A DNA stretch of 37,784 bases from Peptoniphilus_A hominis (GTDB taxonomy: Bacteria > Bacillota > Clostridia > Tissierellales > Peptoniphilaceae): positions 1 to 37,784 of the forward strand of contig NZ_JBBMFO010000021.1 of the NCBI RefSeq assembly GCF_040096015.1, written 5' to 3'. Position numbers and translations under genes: made by a program. Shown here one piece after another: positions 29,864 to 37,391 of this stretch (the stretch's first letter is position 1; every line of letters starts with the position of its first letter). Under the pieces are notes generated by a model. It saw nothing but the letters and a program-made list of their open reading frames with translations, had not been told where the DNA came from and searched no databases.

Positions 29864-31020
29864 TGGGGAAGAGAATTTTAAAAATAATAATTTCACATGC
29901 CGCTCTGATTTTTTATTGGTCCTACCTCTATAAGGCAGGCGAAATTACAAGTAAGGATCCAATAATAAACTTAACTTCCGCAGGATTAATCCTAATTATT
30001 TATGGCTTCATTTACACAGAAATTACTAAGAAAGAGGATAAAAAAACTGACGGACTTTATATTTCTGCCTCACTCTTATTTTTTGCCCTTGCCCTAAATA
30101 AAAATTTGCATTTTTTAATTTTCCTTGGTCTAGGACTTGTGACTTCAATTTTTTATATAGTGAAAAACTTGCGAAAAGAGAAGACTTTTTACATAAGTAT
30201 TCTTCCAATTTCAAAAAAGATGACTCAGGTCTTTACGGGAATCTTCATTTGCGTGATTATGCTTTTAACTTATCTCTTGGACCTTGATGTCCTTGTCATA
30301 AATATTTTTAATCAAGTCATATTTTTTGCCTGCTGTCTTTTCTTTTTCCTATTCTTAAAGGATAGGGAAGATGTCTATGACAAGACCTTTAAATTATTTT
30401 ATATCTCCCAATACCTGGAAAATGAAAGGGAAAATTTTGCAAGGCTTATTCATGACGAGGTCCTACAAGATATTTTTGCTGCCAAAAATTATTTGAGCCT
30501 AAAAGAGCCCAAGGTCCATGAGGCAAGCGACTTGCTTACAAAATTAAATGAAAGACTTAGGAAAATTATGAAATTTTATCAGACAAGTCTCTTTGAAGAC
30601 TTTGGCATGGAAGAAAACATTCATGGCATCTTTGAAAACCTGGCTAGCCTTTATCCTTATAAGACTCCAAAAATTGACAAGAAAATTTCAAGTGCCTTAG
30701 AAAATTTAAGGGGCGAGGAAGTAAAACTAATTGCCCTAATTACCAAGGAGCTTGTCAACAACATCTACAAGCATTCAGAGGCGACCTATATTTTTTACAG
30801 ACTCTATGAAGATAGAGGCTTTATAATTATGGAAGTGGAAAGCGACGGCATGGCTGAAGAGGACTTTAAAAATATAGAGGATTCAAAGAGGGGGGTTCTA
30901 CTTTTGAAGATGCTAATTTCATCTAATGAAGGCGAAATTTCCTACGAAGACAGGGGAAGGATCCTTTACACAAAAATAAGATTGAGAAGGTTTAGAGATG
31001 AAAATTCTTTTATTAGATGA
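29863..31020 (+). CDS. Sensor histidine kinase, NarL/DesK-type
   Basis: A 385-residue kinase with about five to six membrane helices (residues 1-165) and no large outside domain, as in DesK-type sensors that read membrane state or a small hydrophobic ligand. The H-box ARLIHDEVLQDIFAAKNYL gives phospho-His197; the ATPase part has the N-box TKELVNNIYKHSEATYIF. The expected Gly-rich G2 box near the end is weak (SKRGVLLLKML). ATG 29863 overlaps the upstream TGA. It overlaps the response regulator by 23 bases, so the two are a pair acting on phosphotransfer to that protein. Confidence 0.9.
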   Translation: MGKRILKIIISHAALIFYWSYLYKAGEITSKDPIINLTSAGLILIIYGFIYTEITKKEDKKTDGLYISASLLFFALALNKNLHFLIFLGLGLVTSIFYIVKNLRKEKTFYISILPISKKMTQVFTGIFICVIMLLTYLLDLDVLVINIFNQVIFFACCLFFFLFLKDREDVYDKTFKLFYISQYLENERENFARLIHDEVLQDIFAAKNYLSLKEPKVHEASDLLTKLNERLRKIMKFYQTSLFEDFGMEENIHGIFENLASLYPYKTPKIDKKISSALENLRGEEVKLIALITKELVNNIYKHSEATYIFYRLYEDRGFIIMEVESDGMAEEDFKNIEDSKRGVLLLKMLISSNEGEISYEDRGRILYTKIRLRRFRDENSFIR

Positions 31021-31594
31021 CCACAAAATTTTTGGCGAGAGCTTAAGGCTCCTCTTGGAAGAGAGAGGAATCTCTTGCTTTTACACAAATGAAGTGGAAA
31101 AATTTTATGCTGAAATGAAAAAAGACTACGACATTTTTCTTGTGGACATAAATCTAAAAAGAGATGAGACGGGTTTTGACATCTTGGATAAAATTTATGA
31201 ATTTGACAAAAATAAAAAGGTTGTAATTTTGACTTCCTACGACATGATTAACTACAAAAGAAAAGCAGAGGAAAAGGGCGCCAGAGACTTTATAAACAAG
31301 TCTGTGGAAGTGGATGAATTAATTGAAAGGCTAGAAAGAGTCTATAGAGATGAAAAAATTTTATCTAAAGATCAAGGCCCTAACCTTTTGGAATCCCTCA
31401 CAAAAAGAGAGGAAGAAATTTTGACTGAACTTGTAAAGGGCATGACAAAAAAAGAAATTGCAGAGAAACTTTTCATAAGCGAAAGGACCCTCTACAATCA
31501 CATAGCAAATATTTACGCAAAGCTTGGGGCGAAAAATCTTGTTGAGGCTTATAACACTGCCATGGAGCTTGGCTACATCAAACCCATAATGTAA
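30998..31594 (+). CDS. LuxR/NarL-type response regulator
   Basis: A 198-residue regulator: receiver domain (1-118) with acidic pair D7/D8, phospho-acceptor D50 (FLVDINLK), Thr near 82 (VILTSYD) and Lys in FINKSVE, then a LuxR-type HTH (about 133-195: LTKREEEILTELVKGMTKKEIAEKL...ERTLYNHIANIYAKLG). It should be phosphorylated by the kinase just upstream. The most likely target is its own operon beginning near 27640, by analogy with YvfTU- and LiaRS-type systems. No operator was identified. Terminator follows. Confidence 0.95.
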   Translation: MKILLLDDHKIFGESLRLLLEERGISCFYTNEVEKFYAEMKKDYDIFLVDINLKRDETGFDILDKIYEFDKNKKVVILTSYDMINYKRKAEEKGARDFINKSVEVDELIERLERVYRDEKILSKDQGPNLLESLTKREEEILTELVKGMTKKEIAEKLFISERTLYNHIANIYAKLGAKNLVEAYNTAMELGYIKPIM

Positions 31595-31597
31595 AAA

Positions 31598-31626
31598 AAC
31601 TAGGTCCAATGAACCTAGTTTTTTTT
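31598..31626. terminator. Bidirectional terminator
   Basis: AACTAGGT (31598-31605) pairs with ACCTAGTT (31613-31620); A-run before (31593-31599) and T-run to 31626. It ends both the two-component operon and the convergent nitroreductase gene at 31628. Confidence 0.88.
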
Positions 31627-31627
31627 A

Positions 31628-32170
31628 TCAGTCTTCTGAAATTATTTTGTATAAAGCATCAGATGTCTTTCTTTTTTTCTCGCGTAAATCGTCATTTTTT
31701 GCATAGCCAATAGCTATTACAAGTCTGATTTTGCTCTTGGTCTTTAAAAATTTTTGCAACTTTTCTTCGTCAAACCAACCGATTATACAAGTTGATAGTC
31801 CAAGGCTTGTGGCTTCTGCTGTAAAGTAGGCAGCAGATATGCCTATGTCAATGGACTTGTAATCTTGGTTTTTTACGCTTGAGCCAATCTTGGCGGACAA
31901 GTTGTAATTTTCTTCTGTGACAATGGCAAAGGCAGATACATTTTTTGTAAAGGAGTTCATCTTGCCAAGTTGAAAGTATTTTGAAATATTTTTTGCATCG
32001 TCGCCGCGGACAAGGTAATAGTAGTAGGGCTGTGCATTGCAAGCTGATGGTGCAAGCTTCATTGTTTCAAGGCAAGCCTCAATTTTTTCTATTTCAACTT
32101 CTCTATCTGGGTCATAGTCTCTACACGATTCTCTTTTTTTCGCCAATTCTTTAAATTCATTAAAATCCAT
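31628..32170 (-). CDS. Nitroreductase family protein
   Basis: A 180-residue FMN-binding oxidoreductase. RESCRDYDPDREV at the start and LAPSACNAQPYYYYLV are the usual FMN phosphate/ring contacts, and GISAAYFTAEATSLGLSTC followed by IGWFDEEKL is the typical second half. It likely reduces nitro compounds, quinones or flavin with NAD(P)H. The start is 1 base after the stop of the upstream YaiI-Grx gene, so the two form a minus-strand operon. Substrate unknown. Confidence 0.93.
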   Translation of the reverse strand: MDFNEFKELAKKRESCRDYDPDREVEIEKIEACLETMKLAPSACNAQPYYYYLVRGDDAKNISKYFQLGKMNSFTKNVSAFAIVTEENYNLSAKIGSSVKNQDYKSIDIGISAAYFTAEATSLGLSTCIIGWFDEEKLQKFLKTKSKIRLVIAIGYAKNDDLREKKRKTSDALYKIISED

Positions 32171-32171
32171 A

Positions 32172-32429
32172 TTATCCCTCTAAAAATTCATCTAAGTTTC
32201 CATCAAAAAAGTAAAATTCGTCGTCGCGCTTAAGTGCAGGCACGCCAACGCGATTTTCTTCAACAATTTCGTCAAAGTCCTCGGAGAAGTCCCTCTCCTT
32301 TAAAAATCTCTTCAAGTTTGCCATTGATGCCGTTATGTCTACAATTTCGCAGTCCAAATTTTTTTCTTTTACTGCTGCAATTGCAGGTGGACAGTCTGGG
32401 CAGAGGCTTGAAACAAATAGTGTAAGCAT
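32172..32429 (-). CDS. Glutaredoxin-like protein from internal in-frame start
   Basis: From ATG 32429 the last 85 codons encode a complete glutaredoxin-like protein (MLTLFVSSLCPDC at its start, Cys10/Cys13), the size of free members of this family. Directly upstream on the minus strand are GGAGGA (32442-32437) and a 7-base AAATAAT spacer, one of the best ribosome-binding sites in the window. It is in the same frame as the long YaiI-like gene, so both a fusion and a free protein may be made. Translation from here is inferred. Confidence 0.6.
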   Translation of the reverse strand: MLTLFVSSLCPDCPPAIAAVKEKNLDCEIVDITASMANLKRFLKERDFSEDFDEIVEENRVGVPALKRDDEFYFFDGNLDEFLEG

Positions 32430-32861
32430 ATTATTTTCCTCCAAAAATTTATCTAGGGCCCTATAAAATTCTTCATCGGCACTATTTTCTCTTTTTGCAA
32501 TATTAAAATAAACTTGTCTCTCTCGCATTTTTCTCTTAAAGTGACGGCTTTCTAGCATGGCTACTATGTTGTCATCGTCTATGATCTTACCCTGAAAGTC
32601 CATGACTCTCGCCTTTTTTGAAAGGGCAAGGGAAGATAGACCCTTGTCATTTGTTATGACCAGGTCTTTACTTTTTGCATGATTGGCAATGTAGATGTCG
32701 GCTGCTTCCTTGGAGATGTCAACGCTAATGACTTCGCCATATATTGGGGAGAAGTCCTGGCTATAATTTTTTACCAAGAGAAGTTTCGCACCGTATTTTT
32801 GGCAGAGCCTTTCACATATTTCACGCACTGGTGAACCGTCTGCGTCTAATAATATTTTCAT
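32172..32861 (-). CDS. YaiI/YqxD (UPF0178)-like protein fused to a glutaredoxin-like domain
   Basis: A 229-residue fusion. Residues 1-144 match UPF0178 (DUF188, YaiI/YqxD; a PIN-like fold): KILLDADGSPVREI, SVDISKEAADIYI, DLVITNDKGLSSLAL and the NIVAMLESRHFKRKMRER stretch. Residues 145-229 are a thioredoxin-fold glutaredoxin-like domain of a clostridial type, with the CxxC motif VSSLCPDCPPAI, DITASMANLKRFLKERD and a cis-Pro loop VGVPALK. These are normally separate genes. The joint is marked by an internal GGAGGA and ATG (32429), suggesting fusion of two adjacent genes. UPF0178 function is unknown; the second part should be a thiol-disulfide protein. It precedes the nitroreductase by 1 base. 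Confidence 0.9.
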   Translation of the reverse strand: MKILLDADGSPVREICERLCQKYGAKLLLVKNYSQDFSPIYGEVISVDISKEAADIYIANHAKSKDLVITNDKGLSSLALSKKARVMDFQGKIIDDDNIVAMLESRHFKRKMRERQVYFNIAKRENSADEEFYRALDKFLEENNMLTLFVSSLCPDCPPAIAAVKEKNLDCEIVDITASMANLKRFLKERDFSEDFDEIVEENRVGVPALKRDDEFYFFDGNLDEFLEG

Positions 32862-32957
32862 ATTTATCTTTTACCCAAAGTATTTTCACAATATCATGCA
32901 AGCAAAAAGTATTGAAAATTTATTAATTTTTATATAGACTTAGTTTAGGAGGTTAAT

Positions 32958-34088
32958 ATGAAATATATTTATAGAATATTTGTATTCCTTACAGTTATAC
33001 TCCTCCTTGGAGCATTAGGACTTACATTTATATTTATGCCAAGGGGAAAAAAATTAGATGACAATAAAAAAATTATAAATAAAGAAGAAGTTGCTGAGCC
33101 AGAAAAAATTACTGTCTTCAATGACGATGAGGACATTGTAAATATTTTATTAGTTGGACTTGATTCCAGCCAAGTGACTTATGAAAAGGACGAGGACTCT
33201 AAGAGAGCAGACACTATTATGCTCTTATCCATTGATCCAAAGTACGACAGAGTTAGACTTTTATCCATACCAAGAGATACATACTACAAGTTAAAGGGCT
33301 ATGACAATTATAGGATGAATGCAGCTTATTCTCGTGGAGGTATTGATCTTCAAGTTTCAAGTGTAGAAGACTTTATGGGAGTAAAAATTGACCATTATGT
33401 TACAGTCAACTATGAGGCAGTGAAGGAGCTTGTAGATGCCATTGGCGGAGTGGAAGTTTACACGCCAGAATACAAGTACACAGACCCATCGACTATACCG
33501 CCACTAGAAATTAATTTTGAAGAAGGTCTTCACCTCTTAAATGGAGAAGACTCTGTGAAATATCTTAGAATTAGAAAAATTTACAAGGACCAAGACCTTG
33601 ACAGGATTAAGGCACAACAAGATTTCATCATGAAGATTTTTGACAAGATGAAGTCACCTAAAATGCTTTTAAAGGTTCCAAAACTTGTTTCCATTGCCAA
33701 TAAACACATTGAGACGGACATGAACTACGGTCAGCTTTCCTATCTTGCCTACTATGGCATAACTCTGGACAAGGAAAATATCGGTATGAAAACTGTGGAA
33801 GGCACTACTAAAAAGGGTTCACCACTATATTTTGTGGATAAAGATAGTGCAACTTATGAAGCTCATGAACTCCTTAGGTTGAGAGAAAAGGAGTCTGAAG
33901 CAAGTGAAGAAGACTTAAATTATACTGAAGAAGAGCTTAAGAATATGACAGAGGAAGAAAGGGCGGCTATTGAGCAAAAAATTAGAGACAAAAAGCTTAG
34001 GGAAAAATTAAAGGAAGAGGCTGTGAAAGAAGAAAATTCTACTTCTGTTTCTAATTCTAATGAAAATGAAGTTAAAGATGAAAATTAA
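32958..34088 (+). CDS. LytR-CpsA-Psr (LCP) family cell-wall polymer ligase
   Basis: A 376-residue protein with a short cytoplasmic start, one membrane helix (about residues 6-28) and an outer LCP domain (about 55-305). Visible family marks are NILLVGLDSS, the Arg/Asp of KRADTIMLLSIDP, SIPRDTYY, YRMNAAYSRGG and YLRIRKIYKDQDLDRIKAQQ. These proteins transfer teichoic acid, capsule or other polymers from lipid carriers to peptidoglycan. The C-terminal 70 residues are a highly charged E/K-rich tail ending in a Ser/Asn-rich stretch, outside the catalytic fold. AGGAGGT precedes the ATG. It is a single-gene transcript. Confidence 0.93.
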   Translation: MKYIYRIFVFLTVILLLGALGLTFIFMPRGKKLDDNKKIINKEEVAEPEKITVFNDDEDIVNILLVGLDSSQVTYEKDEDSKRADTIMLLSIDPKYDRVRLLSIPRDTYYKLKGYDNYRMNAAYSRGGIDLQVSSVEDFMGVKIDHYVTVNYEAVKELVDAIGGVEVYTPEYKYTDPSTIPPLEINFEEGLHLLNGEDSVKYLRIRKIYKDQDLDRIKAQQDFIMKIFDKMKSPKMLLKVPKLVSIANKHIETDMNYGQLSYLAYYGITLDKENIGMKTVEGTTKKGSPLYFVDKDSATYEAHELLRLREKESEASEEDLNYTEEELKNMTEEERAAIEQKIRDKKLREKLKEEAVKEENSTSVSNSNENEVKDEN

Positions 34089-34111
34089 ATAGGGAAAATT
34101 ATTTTATAAAG

Positions 34112-34143
34112 AAAGACCATCAAAGTGCATGATGGTCTTTTTT
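34112..34143 (+). terminator. Terminator after the LCP gene
   Basis: AAAGACCATCA (34112-34122) pairs perfectly with TGATGGTCTTT (34130-34140), T-run to 34143. It lies before the convergent pepT stop at 34154. Confidence 0.9.
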
Positions 34144-34153
34144 AATGTAATTC

Positions 34154-35362
34154 TTATTGAGCTAGAAGCTTTATTATATTTTTTACAACTTCCTTGGACT
34201 TTTGCATCTGGTCAAGGCTCACAAGTTCGTAGCGACCGTGATAATTGTAGCCGCCAGTGAAGATGTTTGGAGTGGGAAGACCCATAAAGGATAATTTTGA
34301 GCCGTCAGTTCCGCCTCTTACTGGGCCAATTTTTGGAGTGACGCCAGATTTTTCAAAGGCACTTTTTGCAAGATCAATTATTTCCATGTGGTCCTCTAAA
34401 ACTTCTCTCATGTTGTAGTATTGGTCCTTGATTTCAAGTTTTATGCACTTGTCGTATTTTTTATTCAAGAAATTTGCTATCTCCTCAAATAATTTTTTCA
34501 TGTCTTCAAACTTTTCTCTTGAGTGATTTCTTATGATGTAGTTCATTTTTGTGAATTCAACAGATCCCTCTATGCCAAGAAGAAGGGAGAAGCCCTCATA
34601 GCCTTCTGTGTATTCAGGTCTTTCATTTACTGGTAGCATTGAATTAAATTCCATGGCAATTAGCTGAGAATTTACCATGGTGTCCTTGGCAGAACCTGGG
34701 TGGACATTTTTGCCTTGGATTTCGATTTTTGCTGAGGCTGCGTTAAAAGTTTCGTATTCAAGCTCGCCAAGAGGTCCGCCGTCAACGGTAAAGGCAAAGT
34801 CTGCCCCAAATTTTTTCACATCAAACTTGTCTGCACCTCTGCCGATTTCTTCGTCAGGTGTAAAGGCAATTTTTATGTCGCCATATTTGGCATCCTTGTC
34901 CCTTAAAAGTTCTTCCACAGCAGAAATAATTATGGCTATGCCAGCCTTGTCGTCTGCACCTAAGAGTGTAGTCCCGTCAGTTGTTATAAGAGTTTCGCCC
35001 CTTAAGTCCTTTAGGAAGGGAAAGTCGGAGACAGATGTGGTGAAGTCCTCATTTAATTTTATGTCGCAGCCATCATAATTTTCAATGCCCCTTGCCCTTA
35101 CATCCTTACCGCTCATATCGGGAGCAGTGTCCATGTGAGCAATAAAACCAACAGCCTTCTTGGCTTTTACCCTGCCAGGAATTTTTCCATAGACATAGCC
35201 ATTTTCATCAATCTCAGCCTCAATGCCAAGGGACCTTAACTCCTCCACTAAAAAATTTCCAAGCCTTAACTGTCTTTCTGTCGATGGACAAGTAGGGGAA
35301 CTTTCGTCACTTGTTGTCTCAAAGGAAACATAATTTAAAAATCTATCTAAAATATTTGTCAT
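34154..35362 (-). CDS. pepT: Peptidase T (tripeptide aminopeptidase)
   Basis: A 402-residue M20 metallopeptidase that removes the N-terminal residue from tripeptides in the cytoplasm. Zinc and catalytic motifs are clear: FIAHMDTAPD (His/Asp), TLLGADDKAGIA (bridging Asp), FTPDEEIGRG (catalytic and ligand Glu), FTVDGG (Asp) and GGYNYHGRYE (last His), with PVRGGTDGSKLSFMGLP typical of PepT. The dimerisation insert lies near residues 210-320. ATG 35362 was chosen because GGAGG sits 6-10 bases upstream; the TTG at 35374 overlaps that site. It lies downstream of the PPC-domain gene behind a terminator and may be read by partial readthrough. Confidence 0.95.
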   Translation of the reverse strand: MTNILDRFLNYVSFETTSDESSPTCPSTERQLRLGNFLVEELRSLGIEAEIDENGYVYGKIPGRVKAKKAVGFIAHMDTAPDMSGKDVRARGIENYDGCDIKLNEDFTTSVSDFPFLKDLRGETLITTDGTTLLGADDKAGIAIIISAVEELLRDKDAKYGDIKIAFTPDEEIGRGADKFDVKKFGADFAFTVDGGPLGELEYETFNAASAKIEIQGKNVHPGSAKDTMVNSQLIAMEFNSMLPVNERPEYTEGYEGFSLLLGIEGSVEFTKMNYIIRNHSREKFEDMKKLFEEIANFLNKKYDKCIKLEIKDQYYNMREVLEDHMEIIDLAKSAFEKSGVTPKIGPVRGGTDGSKLSFMGLPTPNIFTGGYNYHGRYELVSLDQMQKSKEVVKNIIKLLAQ

Positions 35363-35400
35363 AATAACCTCCAATGAATTTATTTTATCAAAAAAATTAA

Positions 35401-35427
35401 AAAAAATAAAAGCGACTAAAAAGTCGC
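35401..35427 (-). terminator. Terminator after the PPC-domain gene
   Basis: On the minus strand GCGACT (35427-35422) pairs with AGTCGC (35417-35412) around TTTT, followed by a T-rich run. It lies 10 bases past the stop at 35438. Confidence 0.8.
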
Positions 35428-35437
35428 CTTTAAAAAA

Positions 35438-35860
35438 TTAATCAAACTTATAAATATTTATGCCAGTGTAGTCGTCCTTTTGTCTTTCCACAGTGCCCTC
35501 TATTACATTAATAGTTAGTTCGCAAGTTACACTTATCTTAGCAGACTTTAAATGGCCGCCATAAACTTTTCCATCAGTGTCAGATGCAGATATGTGAAGG
35601 TGTGGATAGTATTCGCCATCTAGGGTTGTAATGCTACCAATTAGAGATAAAATTTCAAATTCGCCCTTGAAATTTTTTTCCTTGTAATCTCTTTTTGCCA
35701 GGCTAAAGAGTCCAATAGTGAAGTCGTCTGTGGCTCCAATGCCATAAATGCTGGCAAGTTTAATATTTTCCTTTAAAGCAAGATCCTTTAATTTTTCGTG
35801 AACTTCTTCAGTTCTGTCAATTCTTGCAATAATTTTGTCGCCAAATCTTTTGTAATCCAT
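35438..35860 (-). CDS. PPC-domain (DUF296) DNA-binding-type protein
   Basis: A 140-residue single-domain protein of the PPC/DUF296 family. The fold is a beta-barrel trimer; the conserved block is ASIYGIGATDDFTIGLF, then GSITTLDGEYYPHLHISASDTDGKVYGGHL with the His pair typical of bacterial members, which suggests metal or ligand binding. In plants the domain accompanies AT-hooks; free bacterial forms have no settled function. AGGAGG precedes the ATG. A terminator follows, and mgsA is 80 bases upstream on the same strand. Confidence 0.9.
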   Translation of the reverse strand: MDYKRFGDKIIARIDRTEEVHEKLKDLALKENIKLASIYGIGATDDFTIGLFSLAKRDYKEKNFKGEFEILSLIGSITTLDGEYYPHLHISASDTDGKVYGGHLKSAKISVTCELTINVIEGTVERQKDDYTGINIYKFD

Positions 35861-35939
35861 AATTCCTCCTATTTTTATTATCGAAACATTTGAAAAATTT
35901 TAACTTCTTTAAATTAATTTTACCAAAAATTTTTAAAAA

Positions 35940-36413
35940 TTAATCAAAATCATTTTTTGAAATTCTATCTTCCACAGAGTATTCGTTGTCCAAAATTTCC
36001 ACATCATACTCCTCGTTAAACATTGGCGAAGACAAAATATAGTCGCCAGTAGTGGGAGATGTTGCCATGGCAATATTGTATAGGGTGGAAATCCTAAGTA
36101 ATGCCTTTACATCGGGGTCGTGAGGTTGCGCCTCAAGAGGATCCCAGAAGAAGATCAAAATATCAATTTTTGAATCAGAAATTTTTGCACCAAGTTGTTG
36201 GTCGCCACCAAGTGGACCAGAAACAAGGCGTTTGACATCAAGAGATGTCTCACGAGAGATGAGGGCAGCAGTAGTCCCCGTTCCAATAAAATTGTGCCCT
36301 CTTAATTTTTCTTCGTGCTTTTTAACCCAAGCCAGGAGTTCCTTTTTCTTGTGGTCATGTGCCACAAGAGCAATATTTTTCTTTTTCTTCACTTTAATTT
36401 TTTTAACTTGCAT
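35940..36413 (-). CDS. mgsA: Methylglyoxal synthase
   Basis: A 157-residue enzyme converting dihydroxyacetone phosphate to methylglyoxal and phosphate, a bypass relieving sugar-phosphate stress. Family motifs are complete: IALVAHDHKKKELLAWV, GTGTTAALI (phosphate loop), SGPLGGDQQLGA with the catalytic Asp, and IFFWDPLEAQPHDPDVKALLR. The stretch normally reading ATN (MATSPTTGDYI here) is slightly altered. It has GAGGT 5 bases before ATG and diverges from the rpsF operon. The last 25 residues are a variable acidic tail. Confidence 0.95.
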   Translation of the reverse strand: MQVKKIKVKKKKNIALVAHDHKKKELLAWVKKHEEKLRGHNFIGTGTTAALISRETSLDVKRLVSGPLGGDQQLGAKISDSKIDILIFFWDPLEAQPHDPDVKALLRISTLYNIAMATSPTTGDYILSSPMFNEEYDVEILDNEYSVEDRISKNDFD

Positions 36414-36438
36414 AAGTACCTCGAATTTTTAAAAAATC

Positions 36439-36467
36439 TTGACTAAGCTCTTTCTTTAATATATAAT
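36439..36467 (+). promoter_or_regulatory. Promoter of rpsF-ssb-rpsR
   Basis: TTGACT (36439-36444), a 17-base spacer and TATAAT (36462-36467); the strongest promoter match in the window. Confidence 0.85.
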
Positions 36468-36482
36468 ATCAAAGATTGAAAT

Positions 36483-36524
36483 CCTTGCATAGTTTTTTTA
36501 GCTATGCCGTAGACCACGAGGAGG
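36483..36524 (+). promoter_or_regulatory. S6:S18-type ribosomal protein leader RNA
   Basis: GCATAG (36487-36492) pairs with CTATGC (36502-36507), and CCTT (36483-36486) can pair with GAGG (36518-36521) of the Shine-Dalgarno region. The unpaired side holds CCG (36507-36509) and GACCACGAGGAGG leading into rpsF. This layout (two helices, CCG element in an asymmetric loop, partly hidden RBS) is that of the leader bound by the S6:S18 complex for feedback control. The assignment rests on recalled features, not a covariance search. Confidence 0.6.
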
Positions 36525-36531
36525 TGAAAGT

Positions 36532-36816
36532 ATGAACAAATACGAAGCGGTGATTATGTTTTATCCTGAAGTTGAAGAAGAAAAAAGAAATGCTTCTTTC
36601 GACAGACTTAAAAAGGTAATCGAAAAAGACGGTAAAATTGATAACGTTGATGAATGGGGCATGAGAAAATTAGCTTACGAAATCGACTACAAAAAAGAAG
36701 CTTATTATATTTTCGTTGAATTCGAAACAAAACCAGAAGACATTGCTGAAATCAACAGAGTCGCAAAGATCATGGACCCAGTTATGAGACAAATGATTAT
36801 AAAAGTTGAAGACTAA
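36532..36816 (+). CDS. rpsF: Ribosomal protein S6
   Basis: A 94-residue protein of the small ribosomal subunit that pairs with S18. NKYEAVIMFYPEVEEE at the start and DEWGMRKLAYEIDYKKEAYYI are diagnostic for bS6; length is normal. GAGGAGG stands upstream of ATG. It is first in the conserved rpsF-ssb-rpsR operon and lies behind a probable autoregulatory leader. Confidence 0.97.
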   Translation: MNKYEAVIMFYPEVEEEKRNASFDRLKKVIEKDGKIDNVDEWGMRKLAYEIDYKKEAYYIFVEFETKPEDIAEINRVAKIMDPVMRQMIIKVED

Positions 36817-36825
36817 GGAGTTTTT

Positions 36826-37380
36826 ATGAATTGTGTTAGTTTAATAGGAAGACTAGTAAGAGATCCAGAACTTCGTTATGCGCAAAATGGAACAGCTATT
36901 TGTCGTTTCACTCTTGCTGTTGACAGAAGAATGTCAAAGCAAAAGAGACAAGAAGCTCAAGCTAATAATCAACAAACAGCTGATTTTATAGGCTGCACAG
37001 CTTTCGGTCAAACAGCTGAACTTATTGCCAATTACCATAGAAAAGGAAGTCAAATTGGAGTTGAAGGTAGAATCCAAACAGGAAGCTACGAAAAAGAAGG
37101 AAGAACAATTTATACAACAGATGTTGTTGTAAATGCTATTTCTTTTATCGGCTCAAGCCAAGGACAAAACCAAGGCGGATTTAACCAAAACCAAGGCGGC
37201 TTTAATCAAAATAATTTCCAAAATCAAAACCAAGGTGGATTTAACCAAGGCGGCTTTAATCAAGGTGGATTTAATAATGATCAACCAGTAAATTCAGCCT
37301 ACGGAAATGACTTTTCAAAAAATGATAATGACGATGAAGATGGATTTTTCCCTGTTGATAATGACGATATTCCATTTTAA
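36826..37380 (+). CDS. ssb: Single-stranded DNA-binding protein
   Basis: A 184-residue SSB: OB-fold about residues 1-110 (MNCVSLIGRLVRDPELRYAQ, CRFTLAVDR, FIGCTAFGQTAELIANY, GSQIGVEGRIQTGSYE), a Gly/Gln/Asn/Phe-rich linker with five QGGFN repeats, and an acidic tip ending DNDDIPF that recruits replication and repair partners. It forms tetramers on single-stranded DNA. Nine bases separate it from rpsF, eleven from rpsR, with AGGAGG before rpsR. Confidence 0.97.
   Translation: MNCVSLIGRLVRDPELRYAQNGTAICRFTLAVDRRMSKQKRQEAQANNQQTADFIGCTAFGQTAELIANYHRKGSQIGVEGRIQTGSYEKEGRTIYTTDVVVNAISFIGSSQGQNQGGFNQNQGGFNQNNFQNQNQGGFNQGGFNQGGFNNDQPVNSAYGNDFSKNDNDDEDGFFPVDNDDIPF
37171..37275 (+). repeat. Five 15-base QGGFN-coding repeats in ssb
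   Basis: Units of the form CAAGGYGGHTTTAAY start at 37171, 37192 (shifted by a short NQ insert), 37231, 37246 and 37261; the last three are directly tandem. They build the flexible linker of SSB and could vary in number by slippage. Confidence 0.85.
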
Positions 37381-37391
37381 GGAGGGTAAAA

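Noticed and set aside
35895..35940. A/T-only palindromes after mgsA as a terminator
   Set aside because: They have no G/C stem and would be very weak; mgsA may read into the PPC-domain gene.
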